Shown: positions 45,421 through 58,585, counted from the first letter of the stretch. The stretch is DNA of 64,000 nucleotides from Atherix ibis (GCA_958298945.1 OY282610.1:28284167-28348166); one strand, 5' to 3'. Made by a program: numbers and translations. The notes: a model not told the origin generated them from the sequence alone.

Positions 45421-46380
45421 AGATAGAAATATTACTCAAAACTAAATTTTAAGTATATTATTCACTTAATACTAAATCATAAGCAAATATTCTGAGGCTT
45501 AATAAAAGCACGTACGTTCCAATGTAAGGAATTATTTTTAAAAGTTCAATTTGAAATATTATTGAAAGGCATTTTTAGCAAGAAATGAATTTTTTACTTC
45601 TATTGAAATATATCTCAAATTTTTAAAAAAAAGTGCTACCTTAACATATTTTTTTTTTAAATTTATAATTGCACAATTCTAAAAAAAAAAAACTTTTCCA
45701 AAATTTTAAATAAAACATTTTTAATTACAATTCAGATATTTTTGTTAATTTTACTTTAACGAACATTTATAAAAACAAACAATTTTTATTCAATTAATTT
45801 TCTAATGAAGCTCGTACAAATCCTTTCTGATAAATAATAAATGTCTTCATTAAAAATGTGGAAGAAAATATTTTACAGAATTTCCCAAAATGGATTTTCA
45901 TATCAGCAGAAAATCAAATGATTACTTGACCTATATTCAGATTTGATTGAAAATGTCAAATACAGAATGCATCAATAAACTTCTTCTAATATAATTTCGA
46001 TGACTTAAAATTTTTTGAATTTTGATTTTTCTGACTAATTTTTTGCCTATCCACATTAGCAAGCAACAAATTCAAAAGAAAAATCCTATTTATGAGACCA
46101 AATAAAAAAAAATACTTTTATAATAAAATTTTCTTATAGAATTTCTCAATTTTTTTTTTGATAAACCTAATTTATTTTAAATAAATTCCTGAAAAATAAA
46201 AAAAAATTATGTTAAAGATAAAAATCGTTTAATTGAAAAATCACAGAAAAAATCAATTACATCTCTTTTAACGGGTTATTCAATTTGTACTTTAGTAAGT
46301 AAAGTTTAATAGGATTTTATTAAATATCACAATGACTTATAATTAGAAAAAAATTTGCCACTATCCAATATTAATAATGA
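45421..46380. other. AT-rich flank
   Basis: No feature identified. Confidence 0.5.
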
Positions 46381-47180
46381 CACTTACATTATGGCCGCAT
46401 GACTACTAACAGCCCTCTATCGTTTTATGGTAATTTTTTACTAATTTTTCGAACTTTTTCGGCTGTAATTCGGTCAATACTTGATGGATTTTTTGAATAT
46501 TTTAAACTTCTACAATTATGATATTATTTATGTACAAGAAAAATTCAAACGGCGTCAAATCGAAGGATCTTGGAGATCAACTGACATCACAAAATCTTAA
46601 AATTATTCGTTCTGAGAATTTTTCGAACAATAAATCCATAATGGTACCGTTTTGCTAAAATCACATTATATTCAGATTGAAATGTTCAAGTCTTAGTTAA
46701 AAAAAATGACATACCGCTTTAAATTGACGATAATAGTCTCTCAAAAATATACAATAGTTTTTTCATAGTTATTTAAGGATTTTTAGAGCCTCATATTCGG
46801 AAATATTACCAATCGACATATCCACTAAACAAAAAATCAGCCTCATCGTTAATGCGAATTTTGAGCATCAAAATTATGAATTTTTAATAGTTTTTATGAT
46901 TAAATAATTCATAATAAAAAAAATGTATAATTTTAGACTAAAAATACTTATTCATATATGGAAATATGAAGAAAAGATGAAAATATTATTTGAAAAAAGT
47001 TGAATAAAAATTGATACATATTTTATTACTTTGAACCATAAAATTATGAATTTTTGATAATTTTTATGATTATGCTAATTTATAATAAAAAAATGGCTAA
47101 TTTTAGACTATACAAATATTATCTTAAATATTATATATATTTAATATCTGTTAAATGATAAAATTATACTTTCCAAATTG
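46381..47180 (-). pseudogene. relic of TTTGGAAAGTA-type DD41D element
   Basis: On the minus strand N-D-E-A-D-F-C-L (about 46830) marks the first catalytic Asp, and QDPSI followed by a decayed region at 46550-46580 corresponds to the segment before the third Asp. One end ACTTTCCAAATTG is at about 47168-47180. A duplicated 3' region with TAATTTTAGACTA occurs at 46930 and 47098. Frames are broken. Confidence 0.55.
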
Positions 47181-47668
47181 CAAAATGAATAATAAAAGTA
47201 GTAGGTTCCGCCCCAATTTTTTGCAAAATTATTATAAGTCCGTAACTGTTAAATTTTGGTGCATGCATCAAATTTGATGTATTGGTGTGAGCTTTTTAAA
47301 GGTCTGTTCACTGTTGCTGTAAAGCAGCAGTAAAAGGCTTAAACCAATGCAGAAATTTTGACGCAACACTCTGACATATGCAACAGATCCAGACTGTATA
47401 GCTCTAATAATAACAATAAGGACTAAATCTTCCATTCAATAAAACTAAAATTTAATTCTTTATTTTGTAATCAATAATGTTGAACAGGACTTTTCGAATT
47501 GATTTGTTCTTTGATCGGATAAATTTCAGTAAATCTATTTTATTGTTAAAATCTTTTTGACCAACAGGTGAGCTATATTTAGATATAAAATCATAACAAG
47601 CTATCGTTTACAATCTATTAGCCTTTTTATTGTCGTCAACACCATTAATTCACAGTGTGTTCATCATA
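47181..47668. other. unassigned flank before mariner
   Basis: Includes a somewhat less AT-rich patch (47205-47400) that resembles no family I can name. Confidence 0.4.
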
Positions 47669-48927
47669 CGTGGGCTACTATATATATTTCTGGCCTAATA
47701 ATGAAAATGCGAATATTTATCAACGAAAAAGGTTTTATTGTTTTTCAAAATATTCTCCATCAAGATTTATACACTTTTGCATGCGCTCAAACCAATTTTC
47801 GAAGCACTTTTTCCACTCCGATTGAGACACCTCCAAAACATGGTTTTTGAATGCTTCAACAGCATCTTCTGGCGACGAAAATTAAAAAGAAGTCATTGGG
47901 TGCCAAGTCAGGGCTGTACGGAGGATGACCCATCAATTCGACGTTTTGTCCGGTCAAAAAGGCGCTGGTTTGAGCCGATGTGTGAGAGCTCGCATTGTCA
48001 TGGTGCACAATGATTCGACTTCTCTTGTTCGTTTTTCGAATTTCTCCGAAGACTTCAGGCAAACAAATGGTGGTGTACCACTCAGAATTGACCGTCCTAC
48101 GTTGCACAAGCGGAACAGTCGCCACATGACCAGTTTTGCCAAAGAAACAAGCGACCATTTGCTTCGAAGTGCTTCTTCCACGAACAACTTTCGTTGGATT
48201 TGACTCGTCTTGGAAGACCCACACGGTCGATTGCTGTTTTGTTTCGGGCTCATACGCATAGATCCATGATTCGTCACCTGTGACGATCTTATAAACGTCT
48301 TTTGAAGCACCGCGATCGTATTTTTTCAGCATTTCTTTACACCAATCCACACGAGCCTTTTTTTGAGCGATTGTCAAATTGTGCGGGATCCAACGAGAAC
48401 AAACCTTTTTTACGGCCAGGTGTTCATGCAATATCGAATGTATGCTGGTGGGAGAAATGCCTAGGCATGCCTCTATCTCACGGTATGTCACATGACGGTC
48501 TTGCATTATCAGTTCACGTACGGCATCGATGTTTTCTGGAACAACGGCTGTTTTTGGACGACCTTCACGGAATTCGTCTTTGAGCGAGCGTCGGCCACGA
48601 TTGAATTCGTTGTACCAGTTTTTCACAGTGCTATAGGATGGTGCTTCATAGCCATACAAAGATTTAAGTTCATCGATGCACTCTTGTCGTGATAATCCAC
48701 GTCGAAAGTTGTGAAAAATGATCGCACGAAAATGTTCACGAGTTAATTCCATTTTTTTGCCAAATTGATTTTTTCAAGTCACTGTAAACAACACAAATGA
48801 TAGTCGTACGTCAAAACGTTCTGAGTACGTTTATGCTAAAAAATGTCAAACTTTCCAATGGAAATGTCAGATCGCACCTGGCAACACTTAGTGTTGCCTA
48901 GGCCAGAAATATATATAGTAGCCTACG
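47669..48927 (-). mobile_element. near-complete mariner transposon (DD34D)
   Basis: A 1259-bp element between TA dinucleotides. The terminal repeats CGTGGGCTACTATATATATT (left) and CGTAGGCTACTATATATATT (right, reverse strand), continuing TCTGGCCTA, match over 29 bp with one mismatch. It carries a transposase on the minus strand. It is a different mariner subfamily from the copy at 20564 by both termini and protein. It lies upstream of the first unc-13 C2A coding exon. Confidence 0.95.
47735..48752 (-). pseudogene. mariner transposase with a small C-terminal deletion
   Basis: ATG at 48752 (MELTREHFRAIIFHNFRRGL). The frame is open for 298 codons to 47856. Order: helix-turn-helix with NWYNEFNRGRRS linker, second helix-turn-helix (YREIEACLGISPTSIHSILH), core with the first Asp in VTGDESWIY, the second in VHHDNASSHTS and the third in YSPDLAPNDFFL, 34 residues apart. 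All catalytic residues are present. Right after the third Asp about a dozen residues are missing with a frame change; the rest of the tail (FSSPEDAVEAF, FENWFERMQKC, GEYFEKQ) is intact in the other frame and ends at the TAA 47735-47737. The last steps of the core fold are affected, so it is probably inactive. Confidence 0.93.
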
Positions 48928-48929
48928 TA

Positions 48930-50095
48930 GAGGAAAGAATCTATTGTTAATCAGAATTTGGCGATCGCTATCAGGAAGTAGATTTATAATAGTTGGTTGG
49001 CCCAGTCCTAATTACATTTGAAAACGCAAAACAATTCGATTTACTTTGAGAACCTCTTCACAAAATATTCGAATATAACCTAAAACTGTGTTCGTCATAA
49101 GAACCTATTCTGAGTAGATGATATCTAAAAGCACAGCATTGTTTGGCATTTAGTTGAATAATAGTAAAAGATGTCGATTAGAAAAGAACGTTGAATAAAA
49201 TAATTTTTTTATTTTTCTTCTATTTCTGTCAATATTATAAGCGTATATTTTTAATTGTCATAAAATGACCGATAATTTTTTTTCCCTATAATATCTTAAA
49301 GAGTTGTTATTTACATACTAACACAAAAAAAGGAACATTTCTTACCTAAAAACAGAAACGTTTTTAATAAAAAAAGAAAAAAAAAGGTCAAATCACTTTC
49401 ACGCAAGTATTTGAATGACATTAATTCCCCCGTCTATTTTTATTGTATTCCATCTAAATATAATATAATTAATAACAGTAAATGCACATGTGAAAGCTTT
49501 CAATTATGTGTAGTACCAAAAATCGATTGAAAGTGCATTATTTATATTCTCGTTTAATAATTTTCCGGATGGCAAACGATAATACGGGTATATAAAATTG
49601 AATATGGGCTTTTATCTATCAATTTAAAATCACCGAACACAAAAGTAAAGCTATTAAATTAACATTAAAACTATGAGTACACCTGCTTTGAAAATAATTA
49701 TATACGAATCGGTAGTGTACGTAGGATTGTGCATAAAATAGTCGCCTTCCTCATAGTGTAATCTTTAATCCAATTGAAATGCTTTCAAGCTAACAAGAAT
49801 ATTTCAAAGTATATAAATTTGAGACATAAATAAAGACTATATTAACGTTCATATTGAAATAATAATGAAATATAAAATTTTTTTTAAAAGCATAAAAAAA
49901 AATTGCATGGATTGTAACTCAAAATTTGAGTGACTCATTTGTAGTTCATAAAGCACTACAACTTTTGAGGACTTTACTTGGTAGTTCATAAAGTCCTAAA
50001 ACTTTTGAGGGCTTTTTGAGCCTAAAACCTTTTTAAATCCAAACGAAATGCTGTGATTTACCTGAAGTCAACTAGGGAGAGAATAATTAGAAAAT
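48930..50095. other. AT-rich flank with a short direct repeat
   Basis: Mostly featureless. At about 49940-50015 the phrase GTAGTTCATAAAG with CTTTTGAGG occurs twice about 40 bp apart. Confidence 0.45.
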
Positions 50096-50097
50096 TT

Positions 50098-51026
50098 AGG
50101 TGGTCGTCCTTCAACAAATCGTTCAACATAAAACATCGGATCAGACTTGTGAGAGCCTAGAAACATTAATTCAGCGCCGTGGTCATGAAATGGACATTTC
50201 GAGAAGCTCACTGCAACGTACTCTTACGAAAGACTTGCATCTTCATGCTTACAAAGGTCAATTGATTCAAGAACTGAACGAAGCCTACTGACCACGCACA
50301 GCGAACGGAGTCCGTTGAATGTATTATTTTTTGAATCTATTTTGATGGCTTGGTTAATCGACAAAATTGTCTAATTTAGGGTTCAGAAAACCCACGAGTG
50401 ATTGTTGAGAAACAAATGCATCTTTAACGTGTTACTGTTTGGTGCGGATCTTGAGCTGGAGGCATCCTCAGACCAGTCTTTTCCGAAAATACAGCTGGTC
50501 AAGCAATAACAGTTAATGGTGCTCGCTATCAAGATATGATAATCCAGTTTTTTGTATCTAAATTGTAAGATGTTGATGTGGACAACATGTGGTTTTAATA
50601 AAATGGTGCCATATGCCATACAGCCCGAGAAACAATTCAATTACTACATCAGTCATTTCCTGGTCATGTAATTTCCTGTTTTGGTGATCTGAATTGGCCA
50701 CCGCAATCATGTCGTCAGATTTTTTATTTGAAGTTTTTTAAAATCTAAGATTTATGCCAAAAAACCCTCCACTACCCATGCCTTAAAGGAGAATATTGAG
50801 CGCTGGATCAATGAAATTCAGCAACATTTATGCAAAATGGTCATGGACAATTTCAACAAAATAGTACGTATGTGCTAGCAAAGCCGTGGAGGCCATTTAC
50901 TCGATATACTATTTCATACATAACCTTATACTGTATTCTTTATTAATAAATAAAATTTTTACAATTTTTAATTACGATCCTGTATTTTCTATCAAAATTA
51001 CTTCTTACGTCATGTTTGGGACACCT
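50098..51026 (+). mobile_element. DD41D element lacking its left end
   Basis: The plus strand reads VQHKTSDQTCESLETLIQRR (50121 onward) and DLHLHAYKGQLIQEL (50230-50275) from the N-terminal half. Then come FFENA-equivalent sequence, NMWF plus stops around the second Asp (here Asn), CHTARETIQLLHQSFPG and NWPPQSC before the third Asp region. The right end GGGACACC is at about 51019-51026. Several stops and a shift make it dead. It is closest to the copy at 1024. Confidence 0.75.
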
Positions 51027-51599
51027 TTTACATTAAGTGATAAGTTCATCAATACAAAAAAAAAACACGAGTGGAAAGACTACTCGTAACTATTCATTTT
51101 GAATTAAGAACTATCCCGAATTAAGTTAATAAAATATTATTGAAAAAAAAATTCAATTAATTAACTTGATCAGCAAATGTAATTTCTAATATGGCAGTCA
51201 CTGGAATGACAGACACTCGACAACCGTAATACCATTTCAAAACTGATGCGATATTTACATAAAAAGTTAGTCGGCATTTGTAATATGAGTTATTAAAATA
51301 AGAATAATCAAATTTGTTTTTGGATTTATCGACATTGGGACACCCGCGTCTAGAAATAGGCAGAATACCCTTTGACCTAAATTATCATAGCAATTAGAAA
51401 TTTACTTTTCATTACAAAATGTCACTTAAAATGACCTTAGAAAAATTCACAAAAATTCAAAATATTTAAAAAAAAATTGTCTTATAACTATTGGGTTTGT
51501 CCTTAACATATGTCAGATAATAAGATGAGGGGCTTTTCCATAGGTACGCTTTGCCTTTAATATTTTAAAATGACAGCGCTATTAATTTTGATGCGTTTG
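51027..51599. other. AT-rich spacer
   Basis: Sequence between two DD41D relics; no recognisable content apart from a small open frame rich in Lys and Ile. Confidence 0.4.
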
Positions 51600-53050
51600 T
51601 ATTTAGCTATAGCCACAATTTTATTATGAAGAATTGGAAGATTCAATAAAGCGTTATAACTTTGTTATAAAAAAGCCTTTTTCTGTTTGGCAGAAGTTCC
51701 GTGAGCTGCGTGGAATTTGTGGTCGAAATGGACGTCCTACTGAGAGCACAATTCAATGTCTAATCAGAAAATTCAAGAAAATCAGTTCAGTTGCTAATAG
51801 GCTAGTACTTGTACATCAGCAAAATACTCTGTTAAACGAATATTTTCCAGATGTGGCAAAGTGTGCCAAAAGACAATAGCCTCTCAGCTCGGCGTCATTC
51901 GCAAAAATTGAACGTTTGTTCGAATTCACCTTTAATATGGCAAATATTGCAAAAAGATTTGACTCTACATCCACATGAGATTCAATTGACGCAAAAACTA
52001 AAGTCACAAGACCATGCGAAGCATCTGGTCATGGATCCCAAATTCGGTGACAAATCATCTTTAGTGACGAACCGCATTTTTGGCTGAATGGCTACGTAAA
52101 CCCCATTTTCGGATACGGATCCCAAGTTTGATGAAAAATCATCTTTAGTGACAACCTCATTTTTGGCTGAATGGACAAAAAACAACCACAAAAGTTCCAG
52201 AAGCCTCCTTTGTATCCTGAAAAACTTATTGTTCTACCTACACCAGGGTATCTGACCTGGCTTAGCGATACCTAGGAATTTACAAGGTTCCTTACGGTGC
52301 GGAGTACAAAACGACGTACTCTTGAAACAAAAATTGGTACCACATGAATCGCGTGCTCCGTGGTGTCAAAACACACTATGCTCGATAATGATGAGGCGCA
52401 TAAGGATAAAACGTGGTGGCTGTGGTTAATACCCACATCGTGGGTATGGTATCCAGACTGCTGCTGTGAGATACCGGTCCTTCATCGTGGGCACTGTCAC
52501 TAATATTGAAAGCAGAGGTTTAGATAGGCCTCGCCACAAACAGTTGGTGTAATCAGCTTGTTAGGTTTGACGGTGCGTTGATTGAGCGTATCTCAACTTC
52601 TATGAACGTAGGCGAGCCGTGGTACTATTTTTAATGATACTCGTAGGTATGCCACGTAAAAAAACAGTACTTTACTGTTCCACACTCGGATTTTGTTCAG
52701 GCGGCAGCATCGGACCGAACTGCTTTCGAAATAAGGCTGCTGCGACCATTAACTGTCAATAGCGATAATTTTTTTTCTGCCGCACAGCAGGTGAAACAAG
52801 AGACCTATTGCAGAAAAAGTTGTCACGTCGCGTTTATTCGAGACATGCTGATATTAGTTGGTCTCCAAGATCGTGGGACTTAACGAGCTTAGACTTTTTT
52901 CTATAGGGCTACGTCAACTCAATAATCTTTGCCAATAAACCGATAACACCTTCCAAGCTGGAAAACATTATCACTCAGGCCCGATTTATGCGGTAGAATC
53001 ATCCAAATTTGGTTCTCTCGGATTATCTTCTACAAATGAAGCCAAGGAGG
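51600..53050 (+). mobile_element. DD41D relic interrupted by a GC-richer insertion
   Basis: MEDSIKRYNFVIKKPFSVWQ and GRNGRPTESTIQCLIRKFK (51634-51780) are the N-terminal helix-turn-helix. A later DLTLHPHEIQLTQKLKSQDH (51957-52016) and F-W-L-N-G (52076-52095) approach the first Asp; this last part is duplicated (52015-52100 and 52110-52175). After PLYPEKL-like sequence the transposase breaks at about 52230 and resumes near 52690, with decayed core sequence to about 53010. The gap holds unrelated DNA (next entry). Confidence 0.7.
52230..52685. other. GC-richer insertion of unknown origin in a transposon relic
   Basis: About 450 bp that is visibly less AT-rich than any neighbouring DNA. It contains a perfect short hairpin ACCCAC-ATC-GTGGGT (52431-52445) and the related string ATCGTGGGCA nearby. 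No long frame, tRNA or rRNA is recognised. It could be part of a non-LTR 5' region or a short interspersed element. Confidence 0.4.
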
Positions 53051-54240
53051 GCATTTAAACGATGCTGTTTTTAAATAATAATGATAATGTATGTTCTTTA
53101 ATCTCCAAAAACGATATCCACCTTAGCTCACATACAACCGTTTTTATTTTAAGGATCGAGAAGCCCTTATTTAAAAACCCTTTACATACTATGTCAATCG
53201 CTTTTATCAAAACTAAAGTATATTTAATATGCCCAAATATATTATTAAGATTTCAATTGAAAAATAAACGTATAAAAAATTCCTCTAAAGAAAAAAATAT
53301 TTTTTACTTACTTAAATAAATCAATTGAAAAATAAAAAACAAAAGCAATTTTTAAAAATGTCTACTCATAAGAACTCAATAAAATTCGTTTTAATCAATT
53401 TGAAATAAGAAAAATTATAGGAATATGTAATGTTTTCTGAAAATTGAAATTTATCCTTTTGATGTAATAAAAGTAAATCTATTCAAAACAGATTGATATT
53501 TTCACACATACGCAAACATGCACACATCCTTGTATGGAATTGAACAAAAATACAAAATCAAATCCCACACAATTTATAGAAAATCCTTGGTCGTTTGTTA
53601 AATGCTATTTTCCACCCACAAATTTTTCAACTTACTGTTATTGGTGTTCAAGATTTATCTGCCTTTAATAGTAATAAAATAAATAATAGCTTCTACGTTT
53701 ATAAATAATAGCAATTGAGAATTATAAAAAAAACACACACACAAAAAAAAAGCAAAATGAAAAAAAACACTATCGATAAGATAATAATTGTACTCGTACG
53801 AATAATGATAATTTATTTAAGCAAAAATAAAAGTAAAATTAAAATTAAAATTTTAAGGAGGATTTTCTTCTTTTAACGGAGAATTTTAACCAGAAATGAT
53901 ACATTTTATAAGGGAAAATTATAAAGTAGTTTTCACTAAAAAAAAAAAGTTACAATTTAAGTTTAAAAAAACAAAATTTGGTGATTTCTAATAATTCAGC
54001 ATTTCTAATAATCATAACGACTTTACATCTTGTATATTTAAGGAAAGTATGCTACCTGAGACTATACGTGGACTTTCTTGAAATTCTCACAATAGATTTA
54101 AAGGACTTGTACTTGAGAGATGTTGTCGTCAACTATTTAAATTACTTGACAATCGATCAGAGATTACAGTAATGAACAAACTTTTGATTTACAATTTAAT
54201 TTAAAAAACCGATCTGGATGTAAAATATTGAAATTTGGGT
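53051..54240. other. AT-rich flank
   Basis: Contains small compositional open frames (53062-53319, 53978-54172) with no recognisable domain. Confidence 0.45.
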
Positions 54241-54259
54241 ATCTACTTAGCGTTCCAAA

Positions 54260-54321
54260 TCCTTTCGAATGCAATCCTTTCAATTTACCTTGAATTCCTT
54301 TCGAATGCAATCCTTTCAATT
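54260..54321. repeat. 26-bp direct repeat, 36-bp period
   Basis: TCCTTTCGAATGCAATCCTT plus CAATT occurs at 54260 and 54296, identical as far as I can see. Confidence 0.85.
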
Positions 54322-54399
54322 CACAAATCTTGCAAGCCCCCTTATACGAGGTATGGCAAAAAAGTAAGTGATAACTGGCATTACTGAGAAAAGGTGCTT

Positions 54400-54700
54400 T
54401 TTAATTTACTGTGCATATAAATATTATAAAAGATGGGATCAAGAATGCTACCATACGGAACACCGGCATTAAAGCAAGATAAATGATAATATTTCCGTTT
54501 CTACACAATTTTCGGAAGTGACTTAAATTCGTTATTCTTCCAAGAGAAATGAGCCTTTCGATAGTTAAGAGGACTAGAAGAAAATGATGTTTACATATTT
54601 GGTGTCGAAAGTGTTTTTTGTTGAGCTTAATTTCGTATTGGCGTCTGGCGCAGAGAATTAATTTTTGTTGACCTTTAATCAACTTGTTCGTATATGTTTT
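54400..54700 (-). pseudogene. Jockey-like reverse transcriptase fragment
   Basis: On the minus strand the region at 54415-54465 reads AGVPYGSILDPIFYNIY, RT motif B (usual AGVPQGSILGPLLYNIY). Upstream sequence (54470-54690) matches the expected block before it only loosely. The YADD box is absent. Confidence 0.7.
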
Positions 54701-54934
54701 CAGTTTTTATCTAATATATTTTGTAATTTTTATTGACATACAAAGTGTGGCTGCGAAGTAGTAAGAATTAAAAAGATCTGGCAATACAGCAGACTTCCAC
54801 TCAACATGGTTTACATGCTATTTTTTCCTTGACGGACAGTACAAGTTTTAACTTCGGTAGGAAACTTAACAAGCCTATATAAAGCGTAATACGTGAAGTT
54901 TTATTTTTGTAGTGCTAATTATGATTAACAGTAA

Positions 54935-55720
54935 TTCATTAAGAATTTTCAGTTAGAATTTTCGGTAAGAATTTTTTGTAAGAATTTTCGGTAAGAATTT
55001 TCAGTAAGAATTTCATTAAGTATTTTCGGTAAAAAAATTTAGTAAGAATTTTTGGTAAGAATTTTCGGTAAAAATTTTCGGTAAGAATTTTCAGTAAGAA
55101 TTTTCAGCAAAAATTTTCGGTAAGCATTTTCAGTAAGAATTTTCAGTAAGCATTTTCAGTAAAAATCTTCAGTAAAAATTTTCAGTTAGAATTTGCAGTA
55201 AAAATGTTTGGTAAAAATTTTTAGTAAGAATTTTTGGTATGAATTTTTGGTAAGAATTTTCGGTAAGAATTTTCAGTAAAAATTTTCAGTAAAAATTTTC
55301 AGTTAGAATTTGCAGTAAAAATTTTCAGTAAGAATTTTCATTAAGAATTTACAGTAAGAATTTTCGGTAAGAATTTTTAGTAAACATTTTCAATAAGACT
55401 TTTCAATTAGAATTTTCAGTAATAATTTTTTTCCAGCAAAGACTCTTTTCAGTAAAAATTATTTTCAATCAAAACTATTTTCAGTAAAACTCTTTTCAAT
55501 AAAAATTATTTTCAATTAAAACTATTTTCAGTAAAACTATTTTCAGTTAAACTTATTTTCGGTTAACATTATTTTCAGTAAAATCTATTTTCAGTCAAAA
55601 TTATTCACCATAAAAACTATTTGCAGTTACACCTATTTTCAGTAAAAACTACAACATTTCCATTAAAAACTGTTTTCAGTAAAAACAATTTAATTTCGCT
55701 TCTTTTCTACTTTTGCAATT
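54935..55720. repeat. 15-17-bp minisatellite (AGTAAGAATTTTC-like)
   Basis: From 54935 to about 55430 the sequence is a chain of GTAAGAATTTTCRGT-type units of about 15 bp with variants GTAAAAATTTTCAGT and GTAAGCATTTTCAGT. From about 55440 to 55690 it becomes AAAACTATTTTCAGT-type units of about 16-17 bp. Dozens of copies, all in the same orientation, with a gradual change of unit along the array. There is no coding potential. Confidence 0.9.
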
Positions 55721-55779
55721 TGAATTTATTTTAATTCGTCTTTTCGTTCGTTTTTAGTATAAATATGCAAAAGAATATT

Positions 55780-56050
55780 TATTAAAACACTGGGCGCGGT
55801 GTTTTTACTCAGATGGGCGACCGTTTCGGAACGACGCGTGTCGCAGGATATTATAAAAAGTCGCCAAATGGCCTCTATGCCATGGCGCTTAGAATTCATA
55901 TTTCTGTACGAATGTTACTTGAAATGTTAACAAACAAACAAACAAAAAAATATTTATTGATAATTGAATATAATTATTAATTTCGTATCGAGACGATCGT
56001 CAAAACTGTGAGGTCGACGTCTAAACATAATACGGAAAAACGGATGACTG
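55780..56050 (+). other. GC-richer patch with non-LTR 3'-end motif
   Basis: GAAAC-poor but GC-richer DNA (GGGCGCGGTG, GACCGTTTCGGAACGACGCG), then AAAAGTCGCCAAATGGCCTC at 55856-55875, which matches the tail of the ORF2-type element at 34121. This is probably a short 3' fragment of that retrotransposon family, ending in an AAC-rich run at 55931-55948. Confidence 0.45.
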
Positions 56051-58333
56051 ATTCAAAACAAAGAAAAAAAAACACTTAAAACGGTACTGTCGACAACATT
56101 CAAAGGATTGTAACCGTGAATTTAAAATCTCATTACTTTTATAGCATACACGTAATAATATTTACTTTAAGGACATTTTTAGAAAAACTATTTTTGCAAT
56201 TGTTTTTAATTCGAAATTTTAATTGGTAAAAAATTGGTTTTTTTTTAAAAATAAAGCCAAAATGAAGTTAGCGTCATATTAAGAGCTCTAACCTAGACAA
56301 GAAAGTTTATAGTTCTAAAACAGAAACGTTTTATACGAAAAAATATGAATAATTTAAGTAGAAAATCTTTGATATCCCGTTTTATGTTTGTAACAAAACA
56401 ATTCATTGTGACTGACACGTTTCCTTTGTTCATGATTTATGCATTTCCCGTTATAAAAATTTCTCGTTATAAAAATTTTTTGATATCGATAACTATAATC
56501 TTCTCAGTAAAAAAAATTCCCTTTCTTACCTTTCCCATAAACAGTCCTGGAACTTAATAACAGTATTGTTAGTAAGAGAAATACCGACGGCTATTTACTA
56601 TTCATTTATTGTTTTTCTCCAATTATTTTAGGGTCTGTATTATTACTCGTAAATCTGCTTGCTATAATTTATGGTTTATTAAGAAAGGGAAAAAAATATT
56701 TATGATACAAATACCATAAAATAGTATTATTAATAGCTAAGCAGATATGTATTTTTTGCTTGAAACTTTTCATCAAAAAAAGTTTTATTAAGCTTTTTGC
56801 TCGGCACAAAGTAAAATTCTATTTTTAAAACAATTTTTATTTGTTTTGTTCAATCAATTTAAATCTAAATATTAGCAATAGAAATATTTTTTGTCAAATG
56901 GTCGTAAATATGCGTTATAATATTTCTAGTACAATATAAATTGGTCAAGACTCATAACAATAATACTCCACACTACCAATTTAAAGAAGATTGAATCAAT
57001 TTTATTTGCCAATAGTGGGATTTTTTGATATTTTGTCAATTTCTATTTTTATAGCGGAAATTAACTTTAATGAAAATGGATTTTTTTGCTTTGTAATACA
57101 AAAATATTTCCTGAATTTATTAAAATTGTATTAGACTTTTGATGAAAATTTGTATTTTTTTTTGTATCTTTATTTTTATATTTATATAATTTGTAGGAGG
57201 GCATTTTTTTTTTTTTAAAGAAAAATTATACAATAGGTGGAAGGAAGGGCGTTGGTAAGATAGCGAAGAAAAAATGGAAGCTGACACCTAAATCAAATTG
57301 AATATTTAGTTTCGAAATAAAAAAATAACAAGAATAAAAACAAAAGTAACATAAAAGTGAAAATAAATTATTATATTTATATATTGTAGCGAAAAGTAAT
57401 TAGAAAGTTTAATGGGGATGAGAGTGATGATAGTACGAGTACGAATCGAATAATGAAAAGTGCGAATGAATAAAATATATATGAAAATGGAAAGATGAAG
57501 AAATTGGAAGCTTGGACAAATTAAGATTTCAACTTTGATATCCTTTCAATTTGACATTTGAAATTCGAAAAGTAATTACCTTAAATTCAATATTTCTATC
57601 AATTCACATTTTGTATTTATGTTTTTTTTTTCAATTGTATTTGAATTTGTAATAATTTTTTTTAAATAATTTTTTTTTTAATTTGTCAACATTATTTTTA
57701 AATAATTATCTTAGAAAATATAGGGGTTTGTCCATTAAAAAAAAAATTATTTTATTTAAACGAAATTTTATTTTTCAAATTTTTCTTAAGTATTTTCATA
57801 AAAAAATATTTTAAAAATACATAAAAATTATTTTTTTTTTTGCAAAATATTTTATAGGAAAATCAGCAAAAACTAAATTAGTTATTTTAATTCTCTCAAA
57901 GACATAATTTTTATGATGATTGGTGTTAGGTGGAGAGGGGAGGGGGGTTAAAATCCATTAAAATAAGATGAATTTTTGTTAATTTTCATAAAAAAGGATC
58001 AATTAGAAAAATTTCAAATCCACTTTTGTTTTTTTTAAATAATTACATTTGATTTACGAGGTTAATCTGGTAAGTTAGTGATAAATGAAACTAAAAATTA
58101 ATATATTCAACAAAAATAATGATGTCATAATAATAAATTTACTATAAAATCTTTGGGAAACTTTATAAAAGAATGGAGGTTTTTTGCTGTTGTTGTTTTC
58201 ATTTGTTAGTACTCATACCATATTTACAAGAATGACATGCATTTTGAAATTGAGAACAATCATTTTAAGCATTTCATAAATACAAATTGCAAAATAATTT
58301 CACAATGATAAGCTATAATAGATGTTAAATGGA
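56051..58333. other. AT-rich flank, no feature seen
   Basis: Long A/T-rich stretch with homopolymer runs. Small frames such as 56345-56557 are hydrophobic and unrecognised. A GGAGAGGGGAGGGGGG tract lies at about 57932-57947. Confidence 0.5.
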
Positions 58334-58585
58334 AAATACAGGGTGGGCCAGCTTGGACTGACTGATTTCAAATGCATTTGTATTTTTGAATTGGTTTTAT
58401 TTGTTTGCTTTTTTATGCAGATTATAAAGAATTTTTATAAAATTTTATAATACACGTATGTCTTCATACTCGGTGCGAGAATATGTCAAAATTGTTGAGT
58501 TTTTATTTTTCTTCCGGACAATCTTTCGTTACAACATAAAGAAAATAACGTCAGCATTTTAATACTGACGCACGTCCTAAGTGCT

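Noticed and set aside
47925..48692. Plus-strand open frames within the mariner at 47669
   Set aside because: Shadows of the minus-strand transposase.
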